From the NCBI GenBank assembly GCA_021738065.1, contig JAIPCT010000019.1:1-47348 (forward strand): a stretch of DNA of 47,348 nt. The letters are read 5' to 3'. The position numbers were made by a program, and so were the translations under genes. Below, one piece after another: positions 8,308-15,795 of this stretch; position 1 is the first letter of the stretch, and each line of letters begins with the position of its first letter. Source of the DNA: Burkholderiaceae bacterium. GTDB taxonomy: Bacteria > Pseudomonadota > Gammaproteobacteria > Burkholderiales > Rhodocyclaceae. The notes below the pieces were generated by a model. It was not told the DNA's origin. It saw only the letters and a list, made by a program, of their open reading frames with translations, and searched no databases.

Positions 8308-9309
8308 TCAAGGCGCCATATTGACCACGATGCGGCCTCTGGCCCGCCCCTGGATGTAGTCTTCAAATGCGGCCGGCAAATCCGCAAAAGCAATATCCCG
8401 AATCATCTGCGCCGAACCTGGTGCCAAATGCGGCGGATGCATGTCGGTAGCCAGATGTTGCCATACCTCGATTCTTTGCTTCATTGGGCAATTCACTGAA
8501 TCGATCCCCAGCAAACTGACACCACGCAGAATGAACGGCATGACAGTCGTGTTCAGGTTGAAACTAGCGGCGAGGCCTACCGACGCCAGGGTGCCGCCGA
8601 CTTGCATCGTGCTGGCAATCCAGGCCAGCACATCACCGCCCAGATTGTCCACGGCGCCGGCCCAGGTTTCCCTAGCTAAAGGCTTTATCTTGGACAAATC
8701 GAGCGACTGGCGCGACAAGACTTCTTTCGCACCCAGACCCTTCAGGTAATCGCCTTCAGACTCTTTTCCGGTCAAAGCCACAACGTGATACCCCCGCTTG
8801 GCCAGGATCTCGATCGCAATACTGCCGACGCCGCCGGTTGCGCCGGAAACAATTACCGGGCCACTACCAGGCTTCAAACCATCGTGCTCCATTCGCACAA
8901 CTGCAAGCGCGGCAGTAAAACCGGCGGTTCCCAGTGCCATGGCATCGTGCAGAGTGAGTCCGCTCGGGAGTTTGACTACCCAGTCGGCTGGCAGTCGCGC
9001 CTGTTCCGCGTATCCCCCGTGATGTGAGACGCCAATATCGTAGCTGGTCGCAAGCACCTCGTCACCCGCCTTGAATCGGGCATCTGTGCTGGAAACCACC
9101 CGACCCGCGAGGTCGATGCCACCGACACAGGGAAAACGACGGATGATGCGTCCGGTTCCCGTCGCCGCCAATGCATCCTTGTAATTGATGCTCGAGTGGG
9201 TAACGGCAATGGCGACCTCGCCGCGGTCTAGTTGAGATTCGTTCATTTCCACGAATCCGCTGACGACTTTGTCGCCTTCTTGGTCAATCAGGTAAGCCTT
9301 GAAAACCAC
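8308..9309 (-). CDS. acuI: Acrylyl-CoA reductase-type quinone oxidoreductase (AcuI/YhdH)
   Basis: This is a medium-chain dehydrogenase/reductase of about 333 residues, in the zinc-free YhdH/AcuI family. Members reduce acrylyl-CoA to propionyl-CoA with NADPH and so detoxify acrylyl-CoA. The GroES-like half holds HSSINYKDALAATGTGRI and the Rossmann half holds VSGATGGVGSIA. The C-terminus has the family's GVSLLGIDSVNCP and RGRIVVN blocks. GTG at 9309 (protein VFKAYLIDQ...) is preferred because GGAGG ends five bases before it. A GTG four codons further upstream would leave that site inside the gene. It precedes prpE. Together they suggest assimilation or detoxification of C3 acids; substrate is inferred from family and context. 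Confidence 0.85.
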   Translation of the reverse strand: MVFKAYLIDQEGDKVVSGFVEMNESQLDRGEVAIAVTHSSINYKDALAATGTGRIIRRFPCVGGIDLAGRVVSSTDARFKAGDEVLATSYDIGVSHHGGYAEQARLPADWVVKLPSGLTLHDAMALGTAGFTAALAVVRMEHDGLKPGSGPVIVSGATGGVGSIAIEILAKRGYHVVALTGKESEGDYLKGLGAKEVLSRQSLDLSKIKPLARETWAGAVDNLGGDVLAWIASTMQVGGTLASVGLAASFNLNTTVMPFILRGVSLLGIDSVNCPMKQRIEVWQHLATDMHPPHLAPGSAQMIRDIAFADLPAAFEDYIQGRARGRIVVNMAP

Positions 9310-9336
9310 AGAAGCCTCCACAAATTCTAGCGCCGA

Positions 9337-9380
9337 CCAAACTGGGCGATCTAGGTCTGCAATGTGCCCAACTGGGTGAT
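9337..9380. promoter_or_regulatory. Direct repeats in the acuI/NlpC divergent control region
   Basis: AACTGGGCGAT and AACTGGGTGAT stand 30 bp apart start to start (about three helix turns) between two divergent genes. This is a plausible paired binding site for a regulator. No regulator could be named. Confidence 0.35.
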
Positions 9381-9466
9381 TATATTCAGGCCAGCCTTAC
9401 AAGACGCTGAATTCTCATGGGTTTAGGGGTTTACGACTGGGTCGCCCATGGATATAGTCCAAACCC

Positions 9467-9979
9467 ATGTCAGGGCTAACTCGTCACATAGTAAAAGCCG
9501 TGCTCCTCGCGAGCCTGCTCGGATCGCTTTGTGCACGGGCAGATACGCCCGTTCTGGTTCCTCCGCCCTTAGCTGTTTCGCTCGTCGACCGCGCGACGGC
9601 AAGCGCGCAGGATGCAATCGATCAGGCGGTGGATCTGCTCGGAATTCGTTATCGTCGCGGCGGCAACTCGCCCGAAGTCGGCTTTGATTGCTCGGGTTTC
9701 GTCAGTTATGTATTCCGTGAAAGTCTTGGACTGATACTGCCTCGGAGCTCCAAGGAAATGAGTGGATCAGGGCAGGAAGTCAGCCGTGACGAACTCCGTC
9801 CTGGCGATCTGATTTTCTTCGATACCATGCGCCGCGCCTTTTCCCATGTTGGAATTTATCTCGGTGACAATCAGTTTGTCCACGCCCCCCGGGGCGGCGG
9901 GCGAGTCCGCGTCGAAGACTTGAACCAAAGCTACTGGGTTAAACGCTTCAATGGAGCCCGCCGTATCAATCTCGACTAG
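9467..9979 (+). CDS. Secreted NlpC/P60 peptidoglycan endopeptidase
   Basis: This 170-residue protein has a signal peptide (positively charged start, hydrophobic AVLLASLLGSLCARA) and a single NlpC/P60 domain at about 48-168. The catalytic triad is visible: Cys75 in FDCSGFVS, His127 in FSHVGIYLG and His139 in FVHAPRGGG. Such enzymes cut peptide stems of peptidoglycan in the periplasm. A Cys lies at residue 22, but the surrounding LGSLCARAD is not a convincing lipobox, so lipid anchoring is uncertain. It is a single gene, divergent from the acuI-prpE pair. Confidence 0.9.
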   Translation: MSGLTRHIVKAVLLASLLGSLCARADTPVLVPPPLAVSLVDRATASAQDAIDQAVDLLGIRYRRGGNSPEVGFDCSGFVSYVFRESLGLILPRSSKEMSGSGQEVSRDELRPGDLIFFDTMRRAFSHVGIYLGDNQFVHAPRGGGRVRVEDLNQSYWVKRFNGARRINLD

Positions 9980-10019
9980 CTGTGTCTGCCGTGCAGCAGT
10001 TCGAGGCCTATTTTATTCC

Positions 10020-10048
10020 TTGCAATTGCGAATGATTCTTAATACAAT
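10020..10048 (+). promoter_or_regulatory. Sigma-70-like promoter with embedded Fur-box-like site
   Basis: TTGCAA (10020-10025) and TACAAT (10043-10048) are separated by exactly 17 bp. The spacer carries GCGAATGATTCTTAATACA (10028-10046), which matches the 19-bp Fur consensus at about 11 positions, including the AATGAT core. Iron-dependent repression of the binding-protein gene 36 bp downstream is the natural reading. Confidence 0.6.
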
Positions 10049-10083
10049 TCAGCCCATCATTTACTGACCTGGATTAATTCGCC

Positions 10084-11097
10084 ATGAAATCAACCTTATT
10101 TCTTGTCACTCTACTTGCCCTAGGCGCTACATCAGCATCGGCCCAGGAGAAAACGCTGAACCTGTACTCAGCACGCCACTATCAGACGGACGAAGCGCTC
10201 TATGCCGACTTCACCCGCCAGACCGGTATAAAAATCAACCGTATCGAGGCCAAGGAGGATGAATTGCTGGAGCGCATTCGCAATGAGGGCGCAAATAGCC
10301 CGGCAGACGTTTTTCTTACCGTCGATGCAGCGCGCCTGGCCAAGGCCGATGAACTGGGCCTGTTCACTCCAGTGCAATCCAAGGTTCTGGAAGAACGTAT
10401 CCCGCCCAATCTGCGCAGCCCAAACTGGTTTGCCTTCTCCACTCGTGCCCGGGTCATCGTAGCCAACAAGGAACTGGTCAAAATCGAAGACGCTCAGAAC
10501 TATGAAGACCTGGCCAAACCGGCTTTAAAGGGAAAAGTCTGTTCGCGTTCCGGCAGCCACCCCTACAACATCTCGCTGATGGCGGCGCTTATCGCCCACA
10601 TCGGCGAAGCCAAGGCCGAGGAATGGGCGCGCGGTGTGGTTGCCAACTTTGCGCGGTCACCCAAGGGCGGCGACACGGACCAGATCAAGTCTGTTGCAGC
10701 TGGAGAATGTGGCGTCGCCATCTCCAACAGCTATTACCTTGCACGCTTGCTGCGCTCGTCCAAGCCTGAAGATCGGCAATTGATGGAACGTGTCAGCATC
10801 ATCTGGCCGAACCAGAAGGGTGTCGGAACGCACATCAATATTTCCGGTGGCGGCATGCTGAAAACCGCACCCAACAAGGTATCCGCAGTCAAGTTTCTCG
10901 AGTACCTCGCCAGTGACAACGCTCAGCGCTACTTTGCGGACGGCAACAATGAATGGCCGGCGGTCGCCAGTGTAAAGATCATGAACCCTGCGTTGGAAAC
11001 AATGGGCAAGTTCAAGTCCGATCCCCTGGATGTCGCTACGCTCGCGAAAAATGCCGCAGCGGCGCAGCGAACCTACGACCGGGCTGGCTGGAAGTAA
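10084..11097 (+). CDS. fbpA: Ferric iron ABC transporter, periplasmic binding protein
   Basis: This 337-residue FbpA/FutA-type protein binds Fe3+ in the periplasm and delivers it to the inner-membrane permease. A signal peptide covers about 1-20 (LVTLLALGATSASA). The mature protein starts KTLNLYSARHYQTDEALY, the classical iron-binding opening, and has the tyrosine pair SNSYYLARLL at about 215-224 that ligates iron in this family. The upstream promoter carries a Fur-box-like site. Permease and ATPase genes lie 0.4-3 kb downstream, but on separate transcripts and with a CDGSH gene between. That layout is looser than the usual fbpABC operon. Confidence 0.92.
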   Translation: MKSTLFLVTLLALGATSASAQEKTLNLYSARHYQTDEALYADFTRQTGIKINRIEAKEDELLERIRNEGANSPADVFLTVDAARLAKADELGLFTPVQSKVLEERIPPNLRSPNWFAFSTRARVIVANKELVKIEDAQNYEDLAKPALKGKVCSRSGSHPYNISLMAALIAHIGEAKAEEWARGVVANFARSPKGGDTDQIKSVAAGECGVAISNSYYLARLLRSSKPEDRQLMERVSIIWPNQKGVGTHINISGGGMLKTAPNKVSAVKFLEYLASDNAQRYFADGNNEWPAVASVKIMNPALETMGKFKSDPLDVATLAKNAAAAQRTYDRAGWK

Positions 11098-11158
11098 ACG
11101 CTTTCCCGGTATTGTTCGCCGATTCGTAACAGACCTTTCCGGAGGCACCATTTCTATG

Positions 11159-11193
11159 ATTGTGGTTTGCCCCTATAGTGGGCACTCCACAAT
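11159..11193 (+). promoter_or_regulatory. Inverted repeat around a -10-like element upstream of the CDGSH gene
   Basis: ATTGTGGTTTGCCC and GGGCACTCCACAAT pair over about 12 of 14 positions around a loop containing TATAGT. It lies 19 bp before the CDGSH start. It looks like an operator on a promoter, or a hairpin at the end of the fbpA transcript. No T run follows, which argues against a simple terminator. Confidence 0.4.
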
Positions 11194-11211
11194 CACCCTC
11201 CGGAGAGCAGC

Positions 11212-11451
11212 ATGACTAAGCCAGAAATCGCCTCAAAAACACCTTTCGCCGTTGAAGTTGAAGCCGGCAAGGATTATTACTGGTGCGCATGTGGCAAGAG
11301 CAAGTCGCAGCCGTTCTGCGATGGCAGCCACAAAGGATCGGAATTCACTCCGGTCAAATACACCGCGGCAGACAGCAAAACGGTGTACTTCTGCGGTTGC
11401 AAGCAAAGCGCCAACGGAGCGCTGTGCGACGGCACACACAAGTCGCTCTGA
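11212..11451 (+). CDS. Two-motif CDGSH iron-sulfur protein
   Basis: This 79-residue soluble protein is related to mitoNEET. Two CDGSH motifs are complete: Cys25, Cys27, Cys36, His40 and Cys61, Cys63, Cys72, His76. Each should bind a redox-active 2Fe-2S cluster with one histidine ligand. There is no signal peptide or membrane segment, unlike the eukaryotic proteins. The ribosome site GGAGAG sits six bases before the ATG. It lies between the iron binding-protein and permease genes, behind an inverted-repeat promoter candidate. A link to iron or redox homeostasis is inferred from this setting. The specific role is unknown. Confidence 0.9.
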   Translation: MTKPEIASKTPFAVEVEAGKDYYWCACGKSKSQPFCDGSHKGSEFTPVKYTAADSKTVYFCGCKQSANGALCDGTHKSL

Positions 11452-11543
11452 ACAGATCTCCCGCCCGTGCCCGCTTTTTTCAATGACTTGCGGCGTTTCC
11501 CGCTCGTGCTAATTGCTGCCGGATGCCTGGTATAGGCCCGCCG

Positions 11544-13211
11544 TTATCGGGCTACGCCCCGAATCTGCCGTGCCAGCAAAATAATCGGCAACAGACCGAC
11601 CGCAACAATCGCCAAGGCGGCACTCGATGCTTCGGCCAGACGTTCGTCAGCCGCCAAAGTATAGGTTTGCGTCGCGAGCGTGTCGAAATTGAATGGGCGG
11701 ATCACCAATGTGGCGGGCAGTTCTTTCATTACGTCGACGAACACCAGCAATGTTGCCGTTAGCAGACTGCCTCGCATCAATGGCAAATGCACTCGGCGCA
11801 AGGTTTCGGTCGGTTGGCTGCCGAGACTGCGCGCGGCAGCCTCCATGCTCGGGGTGATTCGGGCGAAGCCCGCTTCCACCGTCTGCAGGGCGATCGAAAG
11901 AAACCGGGCCAGATAGGCATACACCAGTGCGGCGATGCCTCCGGTAAGAACAAGCCCAGGATTCACGCCCGTCATCTGCTCCCAAGATCCCGCCAGCAAA
12001 TGATCGAGCCGCGTGACTGGAATCAAGACACCAACGGCAATGACCGAACCCGGCACGGCGTAACCCAGGCCGACGATGCGGCTCGCCAATCGCGGCAATC
12101 TGTGACCGTCGCGCGTGGCGAATCCCAGCAGCAGAGCAAGCAGCGCCGCCAGCGCCGCAGTCAGTGCCGCCAGGGTAAAACTGTTTCGTGCCAGAACCAG
12201 GAAGCGACTGGTGAAGCCCGGTCCTTCTGCGCCGTCATCACCCAGAGCCAATCGCAACAGCAGCAAAGCAGGCAGCAGAAAACCGATCACCACAGGAATC
12301 GCGCAACCGATCTGAGCCAACAGGGCGTGCCAACCGCGAAGCACTTGCCGAGTTGCTCGGCGCCGGCCCGTATTGTCGTGATAGCGGGCACGGCCGCGAC
12401 TGACACGCTCAAGCAGGATCAGCAAAGCCATGAAACCCAGCAAGGCCGCAGCAAGCTGCGCAGAGGCAACGCGGTCTCCCAGAGAGAACCATGCGCGGTA
12501 GATACCGGTGGTAAATGTCTGAACCGAAAAGTAGGCCACCGTGCCATAGTCAGCCAGCGTTTCCATCAAGGCCAGCGCCATCCCCGCTGCGATGGCCGGT
12601 CGCGCCAATGGAATCGAGACGCGCCAGAACCCCTGCCATGGATTGAGACCGAGCGCGCGCGCAGCTTCAATCATGCCACCGGCGCGTTCGAGAAAAGCAG
12701 TGCGTACCAACAGGTAAACATAGGGGTAGAGAACACAGGAAAACAATACGACGGCGCCCGAAAGCGAACGCACATCGGGGAACCAGTATTCTCCATGCTT
12801 CCAGCCAAAGGCTTGGCGCAGGCCGGATTGTACCGGCCCGACAAACTGCAGGAAATCCGTGTAAGTGTAAGCCAGGACATAAGCCGGCATCGCCATCGGC
12901 AGCAACAAAGCCCATTCGGCAATACGCCTTCCCGGAAAGTCGTTCAGCGCCACCAGCCAGGCCGCCCCGGTACCCATCGCCGCAACACCGATACCGACAC
13001 CAAGACAAAGCCAGACTGAATTCGCAATATAGTCGGGCAACACGGTGGCCATCAGATGGCCCCAGGTTCCGCTGGTGCCGCCGCTGAAAATATTGGCGCC
13101 GACCGCAAGCACTGGCAGCGCGACCAGAACGGCGAGCGCGAAGGAGAAAGCGACGAGAGGCGAGGTACTGAATAGGCGTGACACGGCCAGCCGATTATAA
13201 TTGAGACTCAT
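11544..13211 (-). CDS. fbpB: Ferric iron ABC transporter, fused double permease
   Basis: This inner-membrane permease of about 555 residues has two binding-protein-dependent transport domains in tandem, each with about six membrane helices. Both carry an EAA-type loop (MIEAARALGLNPWQGFWRV and MEAAARSLGSQPTETLRRVH) for contact with the ATPase. This two-in-one arrangement is characteristic of FbpB/HitB/SfuB iron permeases. ATG 13211 is preferred; an in-frame TTG lies three codons upstream. It is transcribed away from the ATPase gene, with a Fur-like sequence covering the start region. Permease and ATPase are therefore divergent, which is uncommon for this system. Confidence 0.9.
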   Translation of the reverse strand: MSLNYNRLAVSRLFSTSPLVAFSFALAVLVALPVLAVGANIFSGGTSGTWGHLMATVLPDYIANSVWLCLGVGIGVAAMGTGAAWLVALNDFPGRRIAEWALLLPMAMPAYVLAYTYTDFLQFVGPVQSGLRQAFGWKHGEYWFPDVRSLSGAVVLFSCVLYPYVYLLVRTAFLERAGGMIEAARALGLNPWQGFWRVSIPLARPAIAAGMALALMETLADYGTVAYFSVQTFTTGIYRAWFSLGDRVASAQLAAALLGFMALLILLERVSRGRARYHDNTGRRRATRQVLRGWHALLAQIGCAIPVVIGFLLPALLLLRLALGDDGAEGPGFTSRFLVLARNSFTLAALTAALAALLALLLGFATRDGHRLPRLASRIVGLGYAVPGSVIAVGVLIPVTRLDHLLAGSWEQMTGVNPGLVLTGGIAALVYAYLARFLSIALQTVEAGFARITPSMEAAARSLGSQPTETLRRVHLPLMRGSLLTATLLVFVDVMKELPATLVIRPFNFDTLATQTYTLAADERLAEASSAALAIVAVGLLPIILLARQIRGVAR

Positions 13212-13219
13212 TCTCTGCA
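13196..13219. promoter_or_regulatory. Divergent fbpB/fbpC control region with Fur-box-like sequence
   Basis: TATAAT at 13196-13201 could be the -10 element of the rightward ATPase gene. It abuts TTGAGACTCATTCTC (13201-13215), which on the minus strand reads GAGAATGAGTCTCAA and resembles half-sites of a Fur box. No good -35 was found. Confidence 0.45.
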
Positions 13220-13240
13220 ATCGTGATCTGCCCAGCCATC

Positions 13241-14308
13241 ATGCCTTTGCTCGAAGTCGATCGTGTCAGCCATGCCTACGGCAGACAAGCCGTTGTGACT
13301 GACTTGTCCTTCAATCTGGAACAAGGTGAAATTGCCTGTCTGCTGGGTTCCTCGGGCTGCGGCAAGACTACGATGCTGCGACTGATCGCGGGCTTTGAAG
13401 CGCCATCAGCCGGAAGTATCCGGCTCAACGGCACAACCATCGCCAGCGAGAAAACGCAGGTGCCGGCCGAGACGCGTCGCATCGGCATGGTGTTTCAGGA
13501 CTACGCCTTGTTCCCGCATTTGTCGATCGCCGCCAACATCGGCTTTGGTCTGCGGCAAAAGTCGGCGCTGGCGAAACGGCAACGTGTCGATGAAATGCTC
13601 GACCTGATCGGCTTGACCGACCATGGCGAACGCTACCCGCACGAACTCTCGGGTGGTCAGCAACAACGCGTAGCGCTGGCCCGTGCTCTGGCACCGCAAC
13701 CGCACCTGTTGCTGCTCGACGAGCCGTTCTCAAATCTCGACGTCGAACTGCGTGAGCGATTGTCGCTCGAGGTACGCGACATCCTCAAACGCGCGGGCAT
13801 GGCAGCCATCCTGGTCACCCACGACCAGAACGAGGCTTTTGCCGTCGCAGATATGGTCGGCATCATGCGTGAAGGTCGCATTGAGCAATGGGACACGCCC
13901 TACAATCTTTATCACCGCCCCGCCACTCGCCATGTCGCCGATTTCATTGGCCAGGGCGTTTTTCTTCCGGGCGAAGTCATGTCGCAAAAAGTTGTTGAGG
14001 TGGAATTGGGCCGTCTTGATTCGGACGTGCCGATGGAGTGCCGAATCAGTTGCAACCAGTGCGAACGCGATTGCCGGCTGGACGTGCTGCTGCGCCCCGA
14101 TGACGTGATCCATGACGACAACAGCGAAGTAAAAGCCGAAGTCATCGCCAAGGCATTTCGTGGCGCGGAGTTTCTCTACACGCTGCGCTTGGGATCAGGC
14201 GCGCAAGTGCTGTCACTCGTTCCCTCGCACCACAATCATGCCATCGGCGAGCGAATTGGCATTCGCCTCGCGGTTGATCACGTCATCACATTTCAGCAGG
14301 GCCGATGA
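13241..14308 (+). CDS. fbpC: Ferric iron ABC transporter, ATPase
   Basis: This cytoplasmic ATPase of about 355 residues has Walker [12 protein letters not shown]-loop [10 protein letters not shown], signature LSGGQQQR, Walker [13 protein letters not shown] and switch His VTHDQ. The C-terminal part (about 235-355) is the TOBE-like regulatory domain of the FbpC/PotA group. It contains four close cysteines in [12 protein letters not shown] (about residue 265-275), reminiscent of the regulatory Fe-S or redox region reported in some FbpC proteins. ATG 13241 is taken as start; GTG 13223 is an alternative. Its stop overlaps the aat start by 4 bp, so iron uptake and N-degron genes share translation coupling. 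Confidence 0.9.
   Translation: MPLLEVDRVSHAYGRQAVVTDLSFNLEQGEIACLLGSSGCGKTTMLRLIAGFEAPSAGSIRLNGTTIASEKTQVPAETRRIGMVFQDYALFPHLSIAANIGFGLRQKSALAKRQRVDEMLDLIGLTDHGERYPHELSGGQQQRVALARALAPQPHLLLLDEPFSNLDVELRERLSLEVRDILKRAGMAAILVTHDQNEAFAVADMVGIMREGRIEQWDTPYNLYHRPATRHVADFIGQGVFLPGEVMSQKVVEVELGRLDSDVPMECRISCNQCERDCRLDVLLRPDDVIHDDNSEVKAEVIAKAFRGAEFLYTLRLGSGAQVLSLVPSHHNHAIGERIGIRLAVDHVITFQQGR
13557..13573 (-). repeat. Dispersed 17-bp word, copy 1
   Basis: Exact 17-base match to CGCCAGCGCCGACTTTT read on the minus strand, inside fbpC. There it encodes Gln-Lys-Ser-Ala-Leu-Ala on the plus strand. Confidence 0.7.
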
Positions 14309-15021
14309 TTCCCTGGCTCACGCAGGAGCCCTTATTTCCGCCGCTTGACACGGCGCTGACCGAACCCAACGGCTTGCTGGCTGCCGGTGGCGACCTGAGC
14401 CCACGAAGACTGCTAGCCGCCTACCGTCAGGGTATCTTTCCCTGGTACTCGGCGGGCGAACCGATCTTGTGGTGGAGTCCCGATCCGCGCATGGTTCTGC
14501 TTCCTGAAGAAATGAGAATTTCCGCATCGCTGGCGAAAACGCTGCGCCGCGCAAACTACGAGGTACGTCTCGACACGGCCTTCGCTGAAGTCATGCAAGC
14601 ATGTGCCAGCAAGCCGCGTGAAGGGCAGTCCGGCACCTGGATCACCGATGAAATGCGAGCGGCCTACCGTGAGCTGCATCGATTGGGCCATGCCCATAGC
14701 GTCGAGACATGGATCGACGACAAACTCGCCGGCGGCCTTTACGGCATTGCGATCGGCCAGGCTTTTTTTGGTGAATCGATGTTCAGTGATGTACGCGATA
14801 CATCAAAAATCGCACTCGCGCATTTGTGCGCCCACCTCAAACAGTCTGGATTCGGCATAATCGACTGTCAGATGGAAACCACTCACCTCGCTTCACTGGG
14901 TGCACGCCCCATTCGCCGACGCGATTACGTGATGCGGCTGGATGATCTGTGCCAGCGTGACGGCTTGTCTGGATCGTGGCCGGCAAGCGGCATCGACGGC
15001 CATTTCAGGAAGCAGCAATGA
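14305..15021 (+). CDS. aat: Leucyl/phenylalanyl-tRNA--protein transferase
   Basis: This 238-residue GNAT-fold enzyme moves Leu or Phe from aminoacyl-tRNA to proteins with N-terminal Arg or Lys, creating N-degrons read by ClpS/ClpAP. Family blocks are all present: [67 protein letters not shown] and [15 protein letters not shown]. Length is normal. It overlaps the upstream iron ATPase by 4 bp and the downstream bpt by 4 bp (ATGA at both joints), so the three are translationally coupled. Confidence 0.96.
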   Translation: MIPWLTQEPLFPPLDTALTEPNGLLAAGGDLSPRRLLAAYRQGIFPWYSAGEPILWWSPDPRMVLLPEEMRISASLAKTLRRANYEVRLDTAFAEVMQACASKPREGQSGTWITDEMRAAYRELHRLGHAHSVETWIDDKLAGGLYGIAIGQAFFGESMFSDVRDTSKIALAHLCAHLKQSGFGIIDCQMETTHLASLGARPIRRRDYVMRLDDLCQRDGLSGSWPASGIDGHFRKQQ

Positions 15022-15746
15022 CACATCTGCGCGACCTGCCGCCTTTCCCGCTATTGCAGTTCTACGCCACTGCGCCGTATGGTTGCTCCTACCTGCCCGG
15101 GCGCATTGCACGCTCGCAAGTCGCCACGCCCACCCATCTGATCGACAACGCCACCTACAGCGATCTGGTGCGGGCCGGATTTCGCCGCAGCGGCGTATTT
15201 ACCTATCGCCCCTACTGCGACTCCTGCCGCGAGTGCCAGCCGGTCCGCCTCAAGGTGGCGGAATTCGCACCCTCCCGCAGCCAGCGCCGCGCACTGACGC
15301 TGCACGCCGCGATTGCTGCGCACGAGTGCAGCCTGAGTTTTCGCGAAGAACATTACCAGCTCTACCAGCGCTATCAAGCAGAGCGCCATTCGGGCGGCGG
15401 AATGGATCAGGACAGCCGCGACCAGTACGCCCATTTCCTGCTGCAGACTCACGTCGATAGTCGGCTGATCGAATTTCGGGAAAACGGTGTGTTGCGTATC
15501 GTCAGCATCATTGACGTGCTGGCCGACGGTCTCTCTTCGGTTTACACGTTTTATGATCCCGAAGTGCCCAACGCCAGCTACGGAACTTTCGCCATTCTCT
15601 GGCAGATCGCTCAGTGCCAGCATGTTGGCCTGCCCTGGCTCTATCTCGGCTACTGGATTCGCGACAGCCGGAAGATGGCCTACAAAGCCAAGTTTCGGCC
15701 ACTCGAGGCCTTGCGCCATGGCGAGTGGCAACCGATAGCCGAATAA
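15018..15746 (+). CDS. bpt: Aspartate/glutamate leucyltransferase
   Basis: This 242-residue ATE1-related transferase adds Leu to proteins with N-terminal Asp or Glu, the second bacterial route to N-degrons. Visible blocks are the N-terminal Cys-rich segment ([16 protein letters not shown]), [22 protein letters not shown] and the C-terminal [21 protein letters not shown] 15018 is chosen because it overlaps the aat stop as ATGA. An upstream in-frame ATG at 14976 would run 14 codons into aat. Paired aat-bpt genes occur in Proteobacteria. The ClpS and ClpA partners are not in this window. Confidence 0.95.
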   Translation: MTHLRDLPPFPLLQFYATAPYGCSYLPGRIARSQVATPTHLIDNATYSDLVRAGFRRSGVFTYRPYCDSCRECQPVRLKVAEFAPSRSQRRALTLHAAIAAHECSLSFREEHYQLYQRYQAERHSGGGMDQDSRDQYAHFLLQTHVDSRLIEFRENGVLRIVSIIDVLADGLSSVYTFYDPEVPNASYGTFAILWQIAQCQHVGLPWLYLGYWIRDSRKMAYKAKFRPLEALRHGEWQPIAE

Positions 15747-15760
15747 GCGGGCATGCCGTC

Positions 15761-15777
15761 AAAAGTCGGCGCTGGCG
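15761..15777 (-). repeat. Dispersed 17-bp word, copy 2 (intergenic)
   Basis: Exact minus-strand match to CGCCAGCGCCGACTTTT between the convergent stops of bpt and the peptide-binding lipoprotein gene. It is flanked by GCCGT and ACGGC, which could pair to put the word in a hairpin. Confidence 0.7.
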
Positions 15778-15795
15778 ATACGGCGATTATTCAGC

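Noticed and set aside
11787-13019. 410-residue plus-strand open frame opposite the iron permease
   Set aside because: The composition is Gln/Arg/His-rich without any domain, while the minus strand encodes a well-formed double permease.
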